DNA from: Chlamydomonas reinhardtii
Taxonomy: Eukaryota; Chlorophyta; Chlorophyceae; Chlamydomonadales; Chlamydomonadaceae
NCBI RefSeq assembly: GCF_000002595.2
Contig: NC_057016.1
Coordinates: 4,473,267 to 4,537,266, forward strand
Length of the DNA: 64,000 bases
Direction of reading: 5' to 3'
Part shown: one piece after another, positions 18,123 through 31,260 of the stretch
Numbering within the stretch: position 1 is the stretch's first letter
How the letters are laid out: each line of letters opens with the position of its first letter
The notes under the pieces: generated by a model
What the model saw: the letters and a program-made list of their open reading frames with translations, nothing else
Databases searched by the model: none
Told to the model about the DNA's origin: nothing
Made by a program: the position numbers and the translations under genes

Positions 18123-21100
18123 ATGATGCTAAAGCAGCGCCCTCAAGTCGCGAGCGCTGGCCAGTCGCGCCGCGCTACTAGGTCCTGCTCGCGTGTGGTG
18201 TGCTCTGCTCAGACTACGGTGAGCAACAAACGCCGAACGTGCAGCGCGCCGACGAGCTCGCCTTTCGCTGCGACACGAGCGGAATGCAGCGGCCCAAATG
18301 CTTCAACGCTCTTTCCTACAACGGATTTGTAGAAATCGGCATAAACTTAGTCTGGGTCGTGTGACCACGCGCAGATGTCTGGCGAGGTCACCATCCGTCG
18401 TCGCCCCCCTCACGGACTAGAGACCCAGCCGTGAGTCGCGAAGGCGGGGTTTCTTGAACGGGCTGAAGGGGCACTGGGAGCAGCAGGGTAAGTGCAGGGG
18501 GGGGATCCAGTGCATGCCACATTGAACCCCACCCCCCGCCTTGGCTGATGTGCTGCAGATGCGGCCCGCACGCCTTCCGTGTGGGTGGTCTGCCTGATGA
18601 GAACAAGCCCCAGAATATCCTGGAGGAGATCGTCTGGTGCGTCTAGCCGCCGAAAAGCTAGACAGCATGGACGGGAGGGAGGTTGATGGACCATCAGTAC
18701 GTTCGCGGGGACGTGCTCGTCAAGGAGAAAGCAGGGCCTGGGAGGTCTGGGCGGGGAAAGCGGATGGCTACCACGCTGTGCCACGCCTCGCGTTGGGCTC
18801 GCCCTCATGATGGCGGGGGGGGGGCAGCGCAGTAAGTGTGGAATGGGCATGACAACATAGGCCGTGTCGTGAACGACACTGACTGCTCATGTGCGACTCC
18901 CAGTACTGGTCAGCCGCAGGGCGCAGGGCTGTGTTGCCTGGATGGATGCCCGCGCGGCATTCAGCTACGCGTGCGGTGGGGCCAGCACTTGAGCTCTGTG
19001 CATGCTCGCCGCACTCCCAACCTGTGATGTCGCCCGCCTTTCCTCTCCTACGCACCTCTCCTGCATCCCTAGGTGGAAGGCGCGCGAGGTGGAGGTGATG
19101 CGCGACAAGCAGCCCCTGGCGCTGCTGCAGGGCCTAGCAAAGAAGATGGACCCGCCGCGCGACTTCCGCGCCGCTATTGCGGCCAAGGCCAAGGAAACGG
19201 GTGCGTCAGGTGGTGGCTTCCTTTAGGGGGCCGTGGGGCGGGAGGGGGCAGTGGCGCAAGTTAATCGGTAGGGAAGGGGAAGGGGGGGCAACCAGGACCC
19301 AAAGCAAGCCAACCGAGTGAACCGAAACCCGCCAGCCCTACCCAGAGTGCGGAGGTCGTGTGGCTTGAACCTGTGGGCCTTGGGCGCCCTTCTGGAGGAG
19401 GCAGGAAAGCGAAAGGATCAGAGGGGTCTTCAGGTTCAGTCAAGGGACACGTGGACACGAGGGAAGGCATTTGGGAGGGGGCCAGGGGGCCAGGGGACCT
19501 TGGAAATTAGTTGGCCGCAGGTGACATGAGGCTGTTTGGGCTAGGGCTAGGTACGCAGCACAATGTTCTGTCATAATTCTCAAATCACCCTCTTATAATA
19601 AGCCTGTGGCTTCGAGTCATCTCATATTTCACTTCGCGAACCACACCGCCTACCCTGCAGGTCGCCCCGGCCTGATCGCCGAGGTGAAGAAGGCCTCCCC
19701 GTCCAAGGGCGTCATCCAGCCCGACTTTGACCCCGTGCGCATCGCCAAGGTGGGGATTGGGAAAGGAGGTTGGGCTGGGATTGGCAGCGCGGTAGGGCAG
19801 CGTGGTGTGCAGCTGAGGGCTCTGGGTAGCACAGCAGGATGTGGCATTGGTGTGGGCGCGGGCCCAGACAGTCGACGTGCATCATGTTCGTGACACCCAA
19901 GGCGCCAACGTGGAGCATATCTTGATGTTGCATCCTTTCCCTCCGCAGTCGTACGAGGCTGGCGGTGCTGCGTGCCTGTCGGTGCTGACCGATGAGAAGT
20001 TCTTCCAGGTAGGACAGGGGACAGCAGCCTGGTAGACTGACAGCGCCGGGGCCTGTCGGGCTGCACCCGTACCTGTATGCGCATATGCTTGTCATGGCCC
20101 TGCAGAGGCCCGTGTCACGAACTTTGCGATCCTCACGGACCTCCATCCCACGTGTCATCCCTGCGCAACTACCCCGCTTTTATTGCGGTGTATCAACCCA
20201 CCACAGGGCTCCTTCCAGAACCTGACCAAGATCCGCGCTGCCGGCGTGACCTGCCCGCTGCTGTGCAAGGAGTTCATCGTGGAGGCCTACCAGGTGTTCA
20301 AGGCCCGTGCCAGGTGCGGGTCTGCGGGAGGCAAGGCAAGGTTGCAGGCCACTACCAAGGGGTGGCGGCTTGGGGTGTCGGTCGCCGCGGAGCCAACTCA
20401 GTTCGCAGCAAGCCCCACCTCGGTTGTTCATCATTGCAACCAACCAACATATGTTCCTCCTCTCTGCACAGCGGCGCCGATGCCATCCTGCTGATCGCTG
20501 CAGTCCTGCCCAACGCCGACCTGGCCTACTTCATGAAGGCGGCGCAGAACCTGGGCATGACCTGCCTTATCGAGGTGAGCCATGGGCGCGTGTGTGTGCG
20601 CGCCAGGATCGTAAGGGCATGGAGGAGGGGAACGAGGCCGGATAGAGGGTGATGGAACGCTGGAGGGAAGTTGCTGAGTACAGGATGCTTGGGCACTAGG
20701 AAATGCATGTTGAAGGTGGGGACTTGGCATGGCGGATCGGGCGGAGTGGGCTGCGCGGTGAGCTGCACGGGGGCATCGTTGGGCGTCAGCAGCGACTTGG
20801 TTCGCCCACACTGTAGTGCATGTGTGCCTCAGCGCCATCCTGGTGCCTTGCCGCTCATCGCCGCCCTGTATCACGCTCGCAGGTGCACACCGAGGGCGAG
20901 CTAGCTCGTGTGCTGGAGCTGCCGGACGTGGAGAAGCACTTGCTGGGTATCAACAACCGCGACCTGGGCACTTTCAAAGTCAGTAGGGAAAGAGGAGGCA
21001 GGCGGATGGGGGACTGGAGAGGAGGAGGGAAGAGGCTGTGCGTGCCAAAACCCAAGCCGCGATGTATTATTTTCTAAGCCAGCTTGTGCAGCTGGTGGGG

Positions 21101-21754
21101 GCAAGGTGTGCTTAGCATCGCAAGCTTGTCAAGCCCGTCGCTGCTTTCTCGCGGACTTCCTGACGCCCGACTGCTACGCACCGTCTGCGGTACACCTGCA
21201 GGTGGACCTGAACGTGACCAAGCGCATCATGGACAGCGAGTGGGGCCAGCAGGTGTGCGGGGCGGGTGTGCCATGGGTGAAAGCATCTTGGAAGCTGAGC
21301 ACCGCCAAGACTCTGCGCGCTAACCATGCCGTGTGTTGTCTGGACATGCATTTGCATCTATGCAACACGACACACCAACCACCGCAGGTCAAGGAGCGGG
21401 GCATCATCATGGTGGGCGAGAGCGGCATCTTCACGCCCGAGGACGTGGCCTTCGTACAACAGGTGGGTGGGGTTGCTGTACCAGCTTTGTGGGCGAGCGC
21501 AGGTTTGGACGGTGGCAGGAAGTTGGGCCACGTGCAAAGCGCTAGGACGTCTCCAATGGTGTAGGCACCGCACTTGTGGACACCTCAGCTGATCTCATCT
21601 GCACGGAATTCACTGTACTGCATCACCGCCAAACACCCCGGCCCCCGCTGCTTGTGCCGTTTGCCCCCAGGCGGGCTGCGGCGCCATCCTGGTGGGCGAG
21701 TCCATTGTGAAGCAGGGCGACATCGTGGCCGGCGTCAAGGCGCTGCTGGCGTAA
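18123..21754 (+). CDS. Indole-3-glycerol phosphate synthase, plastid
   Basis: Twelve exons (18123-18218, 18375-18430, 18559-18636, 19073-19200, 19661-19749, 19949-20008, 20207-20313, 20472-20574, 20883-20978, 21202-21252, 21388-21462, 21671-21754) agree in phase and give 340 residues. The first exon is a basic, Ser-rich transit-peptide-like segment, so the enzyme should act in the chloroplast. It closes the indole ring from 1-(o-carboxyphenylamino)-1-deoxyribulose 5-phosphate in tryptophan synthesis. Family marks in order: [105 protein letters not shown]. Catalytic Lys, Glu and Asn positions appear intact. The TAA lies at 21752-21754. This is the clearest enzyme in the window. Confidence 0.95.
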
Positions 21755-22748
21755 GCAGACTGGCGTTAGGTGGAGAGGAAGATGTAGAAAGGCGGGTGGC
21801 GAAGCCAGGAGAGGGAGGAGTCGAAGCAGGAGGTCGGTGACTTGGAAGCAGCAGGAGCTGTGTAGCGGGTGATAGGGGCGTGAGCAAAGAGTCACCTCGA
21901 TCGGCAGGAATCGATGAGACAGGTCTGTTGGCCTGGAAAGAGACACGCGGCAGTGTTCGGAGGGGACCAGGATTACGACCTGGCAGTTGAGGAAGCCGCA
22001 AGGCATCTGTATCGAGTGCACTCCGCAAAGAACGAAGGGCGGGTTACTGACAGGCAGTCTGCATCTCGAGTGATGGGGACGTGACCCTAATGGGAGGAGT
22101 CTGTGAGCGTTTGGTATATTAGGATGAGGAAGGGGAAGCTGCTTTTGGTGATATGTAATGTTCGGTCTGACACAAGACAACACAGCTTACAGCTCTGGGG
22201 AATTGGAAGGTCCACGTCCCATTTAATACAGGAAGGTAAGGGTGGTATGGAGCCTTGCGTTCTACTCAATGAGTAAGCACGGTCATAGTCAAAATGGCTC
22301 AGAGCTTTATCCAGCACATTAGGTACCGCATTCTGTGAAGACGTAACCTAAGAGACGCAACGTAAGAGAGAGTAGCACCCGTTGGAAGGATCGGCACGCT
22401 AGGTAGCAGCAAGACAACCCCCCCTAGCCCGCAAGGAAGAAGCACGCAAGCATATGCACATGTATTATGTACACTGCGAAATACCGCCACACATGTCAGT
22501 ATGCACTGCACATACACGGCGCTCACAGCATGACGCCAGCAGCTTGTCTAGTATGGGTCACGAACAATCAATCATTCCGTGCTGGTCCTGCCTCGGCCCA
22601 TGCCCTTGATGGGGCTTATGTTAAGCGTTGTCAGCCCGTTCATCAGTACACCACTCCGCGCCTTGCCAGTCCCTCCAACTCAAAAGTCCAAAAACTACCA
22701 ACAGCCTCACCGTACAGTCCACACCGAACCAGCCATTGTGCATGATCC
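21755..22748. other. Convergent 3' UTRs of IGPS and kinesin
   Basis: No coding signal. The left part is the IGPS 3' UTR with TGTAA at 22154-22158. The right part is the 3' UTR of the minus-strand kinesin, for which I found no exact minus-strand TGTAA. Confidence 0.6.
22154..22158 (+). terminator. TGTAA polyadenylation signal of the IGPS gene
   Basis: TGTAA 400 nt downstream of the IGPS stop codon and on the same strand. Confidence 0.65.
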
Positions 22749-25700
22749 TCACCGCCTACCCCCGCCCACGGCCACACCTGCAACTACCGGAGGCGGGTGT
22801 CCCCCGGGCAGGTCGCCAGGCAGCGGCGCCGCCGCAATGGCAGCTGCGTTGCTGAGACGTCCCTTGAACCGGGCTAGCCGCTCGTTCAGTGGTGGCTGGG
22901 GCGGTGGCGCCGGCGCCGCTCCTTCGTTCCGCCCGACGTCCGAGCCCACACGCTGCAGCCCCTGTGCGGTGAAGCACAATATGGTGATAAGTACATACTT
23001 CGACGGTTACTGCTGGCAAGATGAACGACAACGTGCGCGACCACACACTGAGGACTCTTACCCCTTGAATTGGCCTCTCACCACACACTCACCACGTATT
23101 CGAGCGCCTCGTCGGACGTGTCGGGCCCGCCGCTTTCGTGCCCATGCGCCACCGTGTGTCGCCGCCGGCCATACCCCCGCCCCTCGAGCTGCACCCCATC
23201 AAAGTCCATCCCCGCGGACGCCGCGCCCTGCCCTGCCCGCCTCCCCGCCACCAGTGCCGGCCCGCCGCCGCCCCCGCCAGCGTCTGACAGCCGCCCGCCA
23301 GCCCGCGGCGGCAGCCCCGCCGGCTCTACTGCCAGCCCTGCCAGCACCGCAGGCAGCTCCGCGAGGTCAGCCGCCGGCGCCGCCTTGTGCTGCCCCGCCC
23401 GCCGCCCCGACTTGATGCGTTCGACCGGCCGCGACGGGCCTGGCAGCCCTGACAGCGCACCCGCAGGCGGCTGCGGCGCAAAGGCACCATCTGCAAGATC
23501 AATTTGCCGCGCGGCGGGGGCGACTCCGCCCACGCCGGGTATCCGTGAACGCCGCGCCGCTGGTGCCGCGCCGTTGGCTTTCGCGCCGCCTGCTGCTGCC
23601 CCCGAGCCCACACCGCCGCCCTGTGGCTTCTTGTCCCCCACACCACCAACCTTGCCGCCACCGCCTGGCGGCTGGTGCGCATGCGCGTGCGGGTGGTGTT
23701 TGTGGTGGTGCCCAACGCCCGCTGCTCGCCCCCTCAGCGGGCTCTTGTCCGACCTTACGCTCTTGCGGTCATCGTCATCGCTGTCATCGCCCTCCTCCCC
23801 ACTTGCGTATGGCGAGGCGTCCGCAGACGCGGAGCGCTGCGCCCCACCGCCTGACCCCGCGCCTCCCGCGGCATTCTGGCTCGCTACGCCGGACTGGCTG
23901 CCGCGGCCGCCGCCGCCTCCTGCCCCGGCGCCGCTGGCGGCTGGCCAGGCGCGGTACCGCAGCTGGCGGTCGCTGCCACGGCGGTTGCCGATCTCGGGCG
24001 TGATGCGCAGGTCGGTGAGACCCATCTCCTGCTTCACGGCCTGCGTGCACAGCACATGCGTAAGAGGAGGGCGGTCTTCGCACATTAGTTCAGCGCAAGA
24101 CTGTGCATCGGTGGGCAACACGGTCCCATAAATTCCATTTGGATGCTGATTGCCCCTAGCCTCAGGCCCCACCGGCATCCCCTTCGCACCTTGAGCGCCT
24201 CGGCCATAGGCACCGGCCCCACGGTGGGCGGCCCGCCGTCGCCGCCAAACTGCAGCCCGTCCATGATGATGCCCTCCGCCTTGGCGATGTCCATCACCCT
24301 GTCCGAAGGAAAGCGTGCGTTCGCAGATGAGGACGAAGGAGGCCGAGACTAGAACAAAGCGTGACGCTCCTGTAGGCTTCCAGCGGCGCAGAGCTGCGAG
24401 CCTGCGCGCCAGCAGCCTACACCGTGATTGCACTCACCGCTCGCGAGGTAGCCCGGATTTGTCCACAATCTTCCACAAGTTACCGATAACCTGCAATAAC
24501 AGTGCAGAACACGTTAGGCGTGTAGGTGTGCTTCCCAATCCGCTTGCTTACAAGAGCACATGCATCCAAGTATGTCCGCCATCGACCCCAGCCGCCAGCC
24601 TGGCCGGCAACCACCTCACCAAACCAACAGCCCCAGCCGCCCCCGCCCCAACCCCGGCCCACCTGGCGCTGCTCGCCGATGATCTGGTCGCGGACTGCCA
24701 TCTGGAACTTGAGCTCTTGCAGGTGCAGAGCCTGAGGGGGACAGGAGGAAGCGGACAGCAGTAGTGCCGTGTGACAGGTGTGGCCCAGTGCGAGCGCAAG
24801 CGTGAGTGCACCAGAGTGGATTCGAAAACGCGGCTTCAGTACCGTACAAGCCCTATGGACCCCTGAAACATGCAGTGAATCTTGTGCCACCCTGTTGCAT
24901 GTCAGCCATCGGCTGCGTGGGCCCTGCGCGGGCGCACCTGCAGCCTGAATGTGGACAGCAGGTTGAGGAAGGCGGCGGACTGGTTGGAGTCCACGATGGC
25001 CTGCACTCGGGCCTGGATGTCTTTGCGCGCCACCTGTGCAGAGAACGGTGGGGACGGAAGAATTGTTGCTGGCAGGGCAGAGGAAAGAAATTGCAGGGCG
25101 CCCAGTCTGCCTTTTAGCCGTTATGCTGTTGCAGCCCGCAGCCAACCCGGTTCCCGACACCGTGCTGCCACTGGCGCACCTCGTTGGCGGTAATCTCCAA
25201 CTTGTAGCGCTCGCGCTCCCGGTCATTTTCTCGCGTGGCCTGCGGTAGGCCATGCGGGTAATGCGGTCGAGTCCTTGCAGATGGGACTATTACTAGTAAG
25301 GGCGTCAGCTATGATAAAACAGCAGACCTGAGCAGCCTTAGCTCTTGTTCACACCCACCTCGAGGACCTCGGCTCGCCGCTCCCGTGCCTCCGTGATGTC
25401 CTTCGCGTTACCCTTGCCTGCAAGTGGCGTGGTGTGAACAGACCAATAGGACGCACGCAAAAAACCCTGTGACCGTGCCAGCAGCGCATGTCTTGACGGC
25501 CGCTGTGGGCCGCTGTGCAGTGTCCACGCCGCCTGCTGTCCTTCCCCGACCCACCCCAACCTCGTCTAGTATGACAACAAAAACTACAGGCAACCGAAGT
25601 TACGAGCCACAAAGTGCCGAGCCACAAAGGCAAAGCCACCCAAAGCCCAACTCCCACTCACCGGCTTCCAGGAACTCGTCCAGCTGGCTGAGCTCGTGCT

Positions 25701-28700
25701 TGTTGTACAGGTTGGCGTCCTCGATCTCGAACAGTGCCTTCTGCAGGTTGATGCGCTCCTCGATGTTATCGTTCATCTCCTCAACCAGCCTGGGGGCAGG
25801 CAAGCGCGCAGTCGATATGGTATTGTGTGTAAATTGAGAGTGCACAGCTCAAGCACACAGACATGAAGCACAGCGAAACGGCACGCGTGGTGACGCCGCC
25901 AGCTAACGTCTTACTACAGAGACAGCCTTGGCCCCACCCAGCCTCTCCATACCACAGCACAGCCCATTCTCATTCCTCTTCACTCCTCAGCTCCTCCGTT
26001 CAAGCCTCAAGCAACTCACTTGCCGATGAGCCCCAGCAGCGCCTCCTCCGAGCTGGCGGGCTTGCTGGGCGGCGCGCGGGCGGTTGCGGCCTCCCGCTCC
26101 ACCAGCTGGCCGCGCAGGTCCTGCACCTCCGTCTGCAGGTTGTCGATGATGCGCTGGTAGTCGGCCACGTGGCTCTCCACCGTGCCCACGTTCTGGAGCA
26201 GTCGGCAGTTTGGAAAACGGCGGGACCAAAACAAGTCGGCGGGGCTTCACGAATTGTGGCTTGGAGCATTGTCAAGGTCCTTGGGCATGCATCACATGGT
26301 CTGGACACGTGAAAAGGCCGACCGCCATTCCGCATTTACTGCCAACCCATCCCTGCTCCACCGGTCAAGCCTCCTCCTGTCAAGCCTGCTCCCGCACACG
26401 CACCTGGACCACGTGCGTCTTGATCTCCTTGGCCCGGTCCGCATACTTGAGCGTGTTGATGGAGTGGTGGTACTGGTCACTGCTGCCGCTCACCGTGGCC
26501 ACCATGGCGGTGCGGCTGTTGCCGCTCAGGCCATCCTGTGTGGCAGTGGCAAGAGTGCAGGAGGAAGGAAGGTCAGGAAGGGCAGCTGCGTTGAGAGGCC
26601 AGGTGAACACAGGTTGGCATTCAGGGCCGTCTGTGTATGGGGCGGCGCCTGACTTCCCGCGCTTGTTGCAACTGTCCATGCAGCCAGGCACCCGACCGAG
26701 CAGCGCGTACCTTGAGCAGGCGCGTGAGCTTGCTGTTGCGGTAGGGCACGTAGGACGCGGCCTTGCCGGAGTTGGCCTTGCCCAGCGCGTTGATGCAGTT
26801 GGCCAGCGCCAGCAGCGAGCGACTAGGGGCAGAGAGGGCACGAGGGGTGCGAGGGTGTGCAGAGGGTGACGTGAGGGACAACCAACAGACATGGGGGCTT
26901 GTAACTGGACGCCTAGCGTACGGCATTGAGCAATAGCCACCCGCGTTGCGATGCCTACAATGATCAGCCAGCACATCCACTTGACTCCCCAACAGCACCG
27001 CGCCACTCACTTGATGTTGGCTCCGTCGCGCAACTTCTGCCCGGCGTTGTTGGTCTCCGCCGCGCGCTCGCTGCCTGCCAGGTCCACCAGGCTCAGCTTC
27101 CCGCGTAGCTGCGTCACCTTGTAGTGGTTCTTGGGCGTGCGCCGAACCGTGATCTCAAGCACCTGAAAACAGGCGATGCTATGATGTTAGTTTCAGAGGA
27201 AACGCGTTGAGAGGTCCCTGCATGGGACGTCTCTGCGTTGCCCGGCCCCCAGAGGCGCCTGCACCCACCGCGTGCGACCGCGAGGACGAGGCGTTTGCGT
27301 CTGTTGCCTCCGTCTTTCGGCGCCTGTTGCCCTCCTCCAACAGCGACATGATCTCCGCCGCAGAGGTGACGGTGATGTGCTTCAGCCCCGCCACCACCAC
27401 ACCCAGCTCCGGGTCCTCACGCAGCTCCAGAGGCGACGAGTTCTTAACCAGCAGGTCATAGATGATCTGTACAGGCGTGCCGACGGGGTGATGAAGCAGT
27501 TGGGCGACGAAGCAGCTACGACTGCGTTTAGCAGTGTTACACATACGCTTCCCTGGTCCCGCTCATATCGCCGATACCCCGACTCAGGCATGTAACAAGC
27601 TGCCCTGCCTCTGCCATCCCCGGCAAGGGTCGCACCTCGTTGTAGACCTCCAGGTAGGAGCAGGTGACTGAGAACTCCTCATCCCGGTGCATCGTGTCGC
27701 GGTCCGAAAAGATCTTCTCAAGGCACAGCACCATCAGGCCTGCGGGCGAGGACCAGAAAACCAGCGCCGGGCGGCGGCGCGTAAGGAGGCAGGGTGTAGG
27801 GCCGCGTGGACCCGGTGGCATGCGGCCGCGGTTCGGGTTCCTGAGTGGTGATGACATATGGTATGTTCATTCGGGGAAAACTGACCCCACGTTAACGAAG
27901 CCGTGACAGCGCAACCATCTGGGGAATCAGCGGGCCGTCGACACGTGGACGCACCTGGGTCGTGTGGTGAGCCCACCATCGTGTACGTCTTGCCGCTACC
28001 CGTGGCGCCATATGCTGCGCGCAGGATGGCGCATGCACGTAAATAAGCACGAACAGAGCCATCAGCAAAGAAACCACCCGCCCTGCACATGCATGGCGGT
28101 TGCGCCGTGCTGCTCCTTGTACCTCCACGCGCACCCCGTACCATTTCCTGGCCTGTATTCTGCTTGCTGGACGACCAGACTCGCCAAAGGCTGTCCCACT
28201 TTCCTCATGCCCCGCTCACATCCCAGTATTGCACACAACCCCCTCCGCACAGCCCTGGCCGCAGCTCACCGAACACGGTTGTGTTGATGCCCTGCAGCAC
28301 GCCGCCGAGCAGGTCCCGCACCGTGCCGTTGTACACGTCCCGGTTGGTGGACTGCACCAGGGGAAGAAGGAGCGCCGGCACAGGCACGGACAGCTGACAT
28401 GCAGCCAGGCATGCAGTAAGCGGATGCTGATGATTGAAGCGGACCGGCGACCCCCACCCCCACCCCCCCGTCCCACCATCCCGCACATCCAACACACACC
28501 ACCCACTCCGCATTCCGTTTCAAGCTGTACGCCATATGGCTGCCGCGCCTTGATCACGCATTCGATTATTCCCCCCCATAGCCCTCTCGCCAGCCGGGCT
28601 GCCGCTCACGTTTGCGCCGAATGCCACATCGAATGTGTAGCGCTTCTCCTTGGTTCGGTTCTGCACCTGGTCCAGGTAGTCCTGTGTGCAGCGGCATTAC

Positions 28701-29133
28701 ACAGCGGTGGTGTGAGTGCCCATAATCCGCCGGGAACCCAGTGTTGCGCAACAACGCCCGGCGCGGGACGCCCTCCCCTTTTCCCCACTCCAATCCCACG
28801 CTGCTCCACTTTGAGCATTGTGTCTTCGGTCTTTCCAAATGCCATATAAGCTGTGTTGGATCGTCCGGCTGTATCACGCAGCCATGAATTGAGCGTTTGA
28901 CCGCGTCCTCCCTGTCGGCCGCCTGTCCCCGCACCCTCCCGATCCGCCCCACCCTGAACGCCGCACCGCACCCCCACCCGCACCTTGGTGTCATCCGGGT
29001 CCAGCACCAGCACCACCCTGCCGTCCAGCACGCGGATGATGTCGCGCCGGCCGCCCTTGGCGATCTCCGCACGCACCAGCGGGCGCGCGCGCACCGCCAC
29101 CGTGAGCGTGGCGGCGGTGGACGCATTCACGTA
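22749..29133 (-). CDS. Kinesin-8 family motor protein
   Basis: Nineteen exons are in phase from 29133 to the TGA at 22749 and give 989 residues plus a short unresolved first exon. Boundaries include 29133-28984, 28681-28610, 28351-28270, 28014-27955, 27739-27636, 27466-27269, 27162-27011, 26822-26711, 26535-26404, 26192-26020, 25789-25662, 25417-25359, 25239-25180, 25033-24938, 24731-24663, 24490-24438, 24298-24190, 24040-23093, 22961-22749. The N-terminal motor (about 354 residues) has P-loop [12 protein letters not shown], switch [10 protein letters not shown], switch [14 protein letters not shown] and [17 protein letters not shown]. The neck reads [20 protein letters not shown] and resembles KIF18/KIF19 (Kip3), plus-end motors that shorten microtubules and limit spindle or ciliary length. 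A coiled-coil stalk follows, then a Gly/Pro/His-rich tail. The exon at 29133 starts after an acceptor (GTACAG) and has no ATG of its own; the true start lies upstream. Confidence 0.9.
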
Positions 29134-29441
29134 CTGTACGGGTGGTGATGGGGAAGTTGGTTGAGGCGCGACCGGGACAGTAAGGGGAAAGGAGGCAGGC
29201 GTGTGGTAGGCATAGGGTGTTGGAGGCTAGGGGTTGTAGCGACGCGCCATTGCGGCGTGTGCTGCACAGCGCGGCGTTGTCCTGGGGAAGGACCTGGAGT
29301 CATGGCAACCGTCCTTTGCATGGCTACTGCCACAACAACGACGTGCAATCACGGCCTCAGCCTGAAAGCACCGGCTCGCGATGGCTAGAATGTGTTCCGT
29401 GCTGCCGCGAGGCTGGCCTCAAGGGGTGGAGCCGAGGGGTC

Positions 29442-29678
29442 ATGACGCCGTCCGTTCCACACCGCCGCCCGCTCCACACCGCGTGTGGCTGCCGCAGCTT
29501 CACCGGCAGCCCCGACCTCACTGGCATGATCGAGGCTACGCCCGAGTTCTCCGAGCGCTACCCCAACGCCCGCTTCGAGTTCAAGAAGGGCGACGCGAAG
29601 GGCATCTACCGCAACGGCGCCCTGGAGGGCGGTGCAACGTCGTTCAACAACTACCAACCTGTCTACCCAGACCGGTAG
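29442..29678 (+). CDS. Small unidentified protein or 3' exon
   Basis: An open frame of 78 residues from ATG 29442 to TAG 29678. The second half (EATPEFSERYPNARFEFKKG, then KGIYRNGALEGG) has strong algal codon bias, while the first part is less biased. A CAG at 29499-29501 could be an acceptor, so this may instead be the last exon of a gene starting closer to the kinesin. A basic, Arg-rich start would suit organelle import. I do not recognise the family. Confidence 0.4.
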   Translation: MTPSVPHRRPLHTACGCRSFTGSPDLTGMIEATPEFSERYPNARFEFKKGDAKGIYRNGALEGGATSFNNYQPVYPDR

Positions 29679-30799
29679 CTCTCGCTACCACCAACTCGAG
29701 GGGCTGCCGTGGGGTGGGGGTCAGTGGACGTAGAGTGCACGCCGGCGTGCACGCCGACGGTTCGTTGCCCAACCCCAGCGTTGCGGCCACGGCCCAGCCT
29801 GGCCACAACGTACCTCTATAGAACAATCGGCAGCTACTTGCTATTTGAGGCAGCTCGGGTTTCGTGCGTCAACATGCGGCGTGCGCGTCCCAACCAGAAG
29901 ACCCTGTTTCCCCAGTTTAAGCGAACCCTTATTCACACTAGCGTTGATTGCTATTGAAGTAAAGCTCCATCACCGCAAATCCTGAGCGTCCAGTTCGTTT
30001 ACCGGCCTTTCTGCCAGCTACATACAATCTGCGGCGCTGTTGCATACGTTCTCGCTCACCCGTGAAGCATCCACGACAGATGAGAGCTTAACCGGTGCTT
30101 TACTGGGACCTCCGTTTGCCATTTACTTCTTCAGGTCAATTGCGCCTGGGGGCGTCGTCTGTGCTACCCCATTCTAGTTTCACAGCTTTAAGGTTGAACG
30201 ATTGGCTCATATAGCAAAGAAATTGAAGTCAACGTGTGTACGCGCAAGTATTTGAGTAAGAACGGGTACAAGCAGGAGTAGGCTGCTAGATTTCAAGAAA
30301 CAACCACTGTGTACATGAAATTGCGATGTTGGCTGTGGTTGGGGTGGCTGCCCGTCGCCGGAATCCAAAACTGGGGACATCTGTCACATCTCTTCCATAG
30401 CCATTTCCCATAAACTGATACTACTCACCGTGCACACTGTTTCGACACCAACTGTTTACTGACTCCATGAAGCGGAAAAAGAAGGACAAACATTGCCAAT
30501 AGCCCAGTTTGCCTAGCCCAGCTTTTATATACATTTATGACATATATAGCTGTAGAAGATAACGTCGTGGCCGTGTAGTATTGGAGGCGCAGCTGGCGCT
30601 GAGGTGCGCGCATGCCGGGGTACCTGGAAGAGGCATTTGCTTGTGGAGCGTCAGATTGCAGTTGCTCGCTACCGCTTCCGCTATCGCGAGCCTCGCTCGC
30701 GACTGTCTCGAACGGGTCAAAGTTGCAAACCCTGCAGTCATGTCATCGAACTGACGTTTGGTCGTCGCTTCTTGTACTCCCCCTGCCGCAGCCACCATC
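29679..30799. other. Intergenic, AT-richer, no gene seen
   Basis: About 1.1 kb with lower GC than its surroundings and no open frame with algal codon bias. No TGTAA was found on the + strand after the small ORF. Confidence 0.5.
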
Positions 30800-31010
30800 A
30801 AGGCACCTTATCGCTGCGCCGCTGGCAAGCCGCAGGCGGAGCTCGCGCCGACGTCACGGGAAACAAGGGCCTGAACGGCACCCTGCCCGCAGCCTGGGGT
30901 ACCCTGGGGGCGTGGCCCTCCTTCCAGGAGCTATACCTGGGGTCAAACGCGCTCACGGGCACGCTGCCAGCCTCCTGGAGCAATTGGGGCAGCACCATCC
31001 AGCAGGTGGA
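30800..31010 (+). pseudogene. Leucine-rich-repeat gene remnant
   Basis: The + strand encodes about two LRR units, KGLNGTLPAAWGTLGAWPSF and ELYLGSNALTGTLPASWSN, in the style of Chlamydomonas extracellular LRR proteins. There is a possible donor after CAGCAG at about 31006. No start codon context or further LRR exons were found on either side, so it is probably a truncated copy. An isolated exon of an unannotated gene is the alternative. Confidence 0.45.
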
Positions 31011-31019
31011 CGAGTGGGG

Positions 31020-31260
31020 CAGGTGGAGGTCAGGGTCAGGGTCAAGAGCCAGAGTCAGAGTGCAGGGTCGGAGTGCAGGGTCAGAGTTTAGGTTTGGGGT
31101 TTGAGCAGCAGGGTAAGTGTAGCCGGGCCAGTGTAAGGCACCAGTCAGGTTCAACCCGGTGCAGGGTTTTGGGTGGTTCAGGTTCAGAGTCAGAGTCAGA
31201 GTCAGGATCAGGGTCAGGGTCAGAGTTAAGTTAGGTTTGGGGGTTGGGCAGCAGGGGTCA
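31020..31260. repeat. GGTCAG-type minisatellite
   Basis: An irregular array of GGGTCA, GAGTCA and GGTTCA hexamers. It directly follows the LRR remnant. A related array occurs at 44575-44702. Confidence 0.8.
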
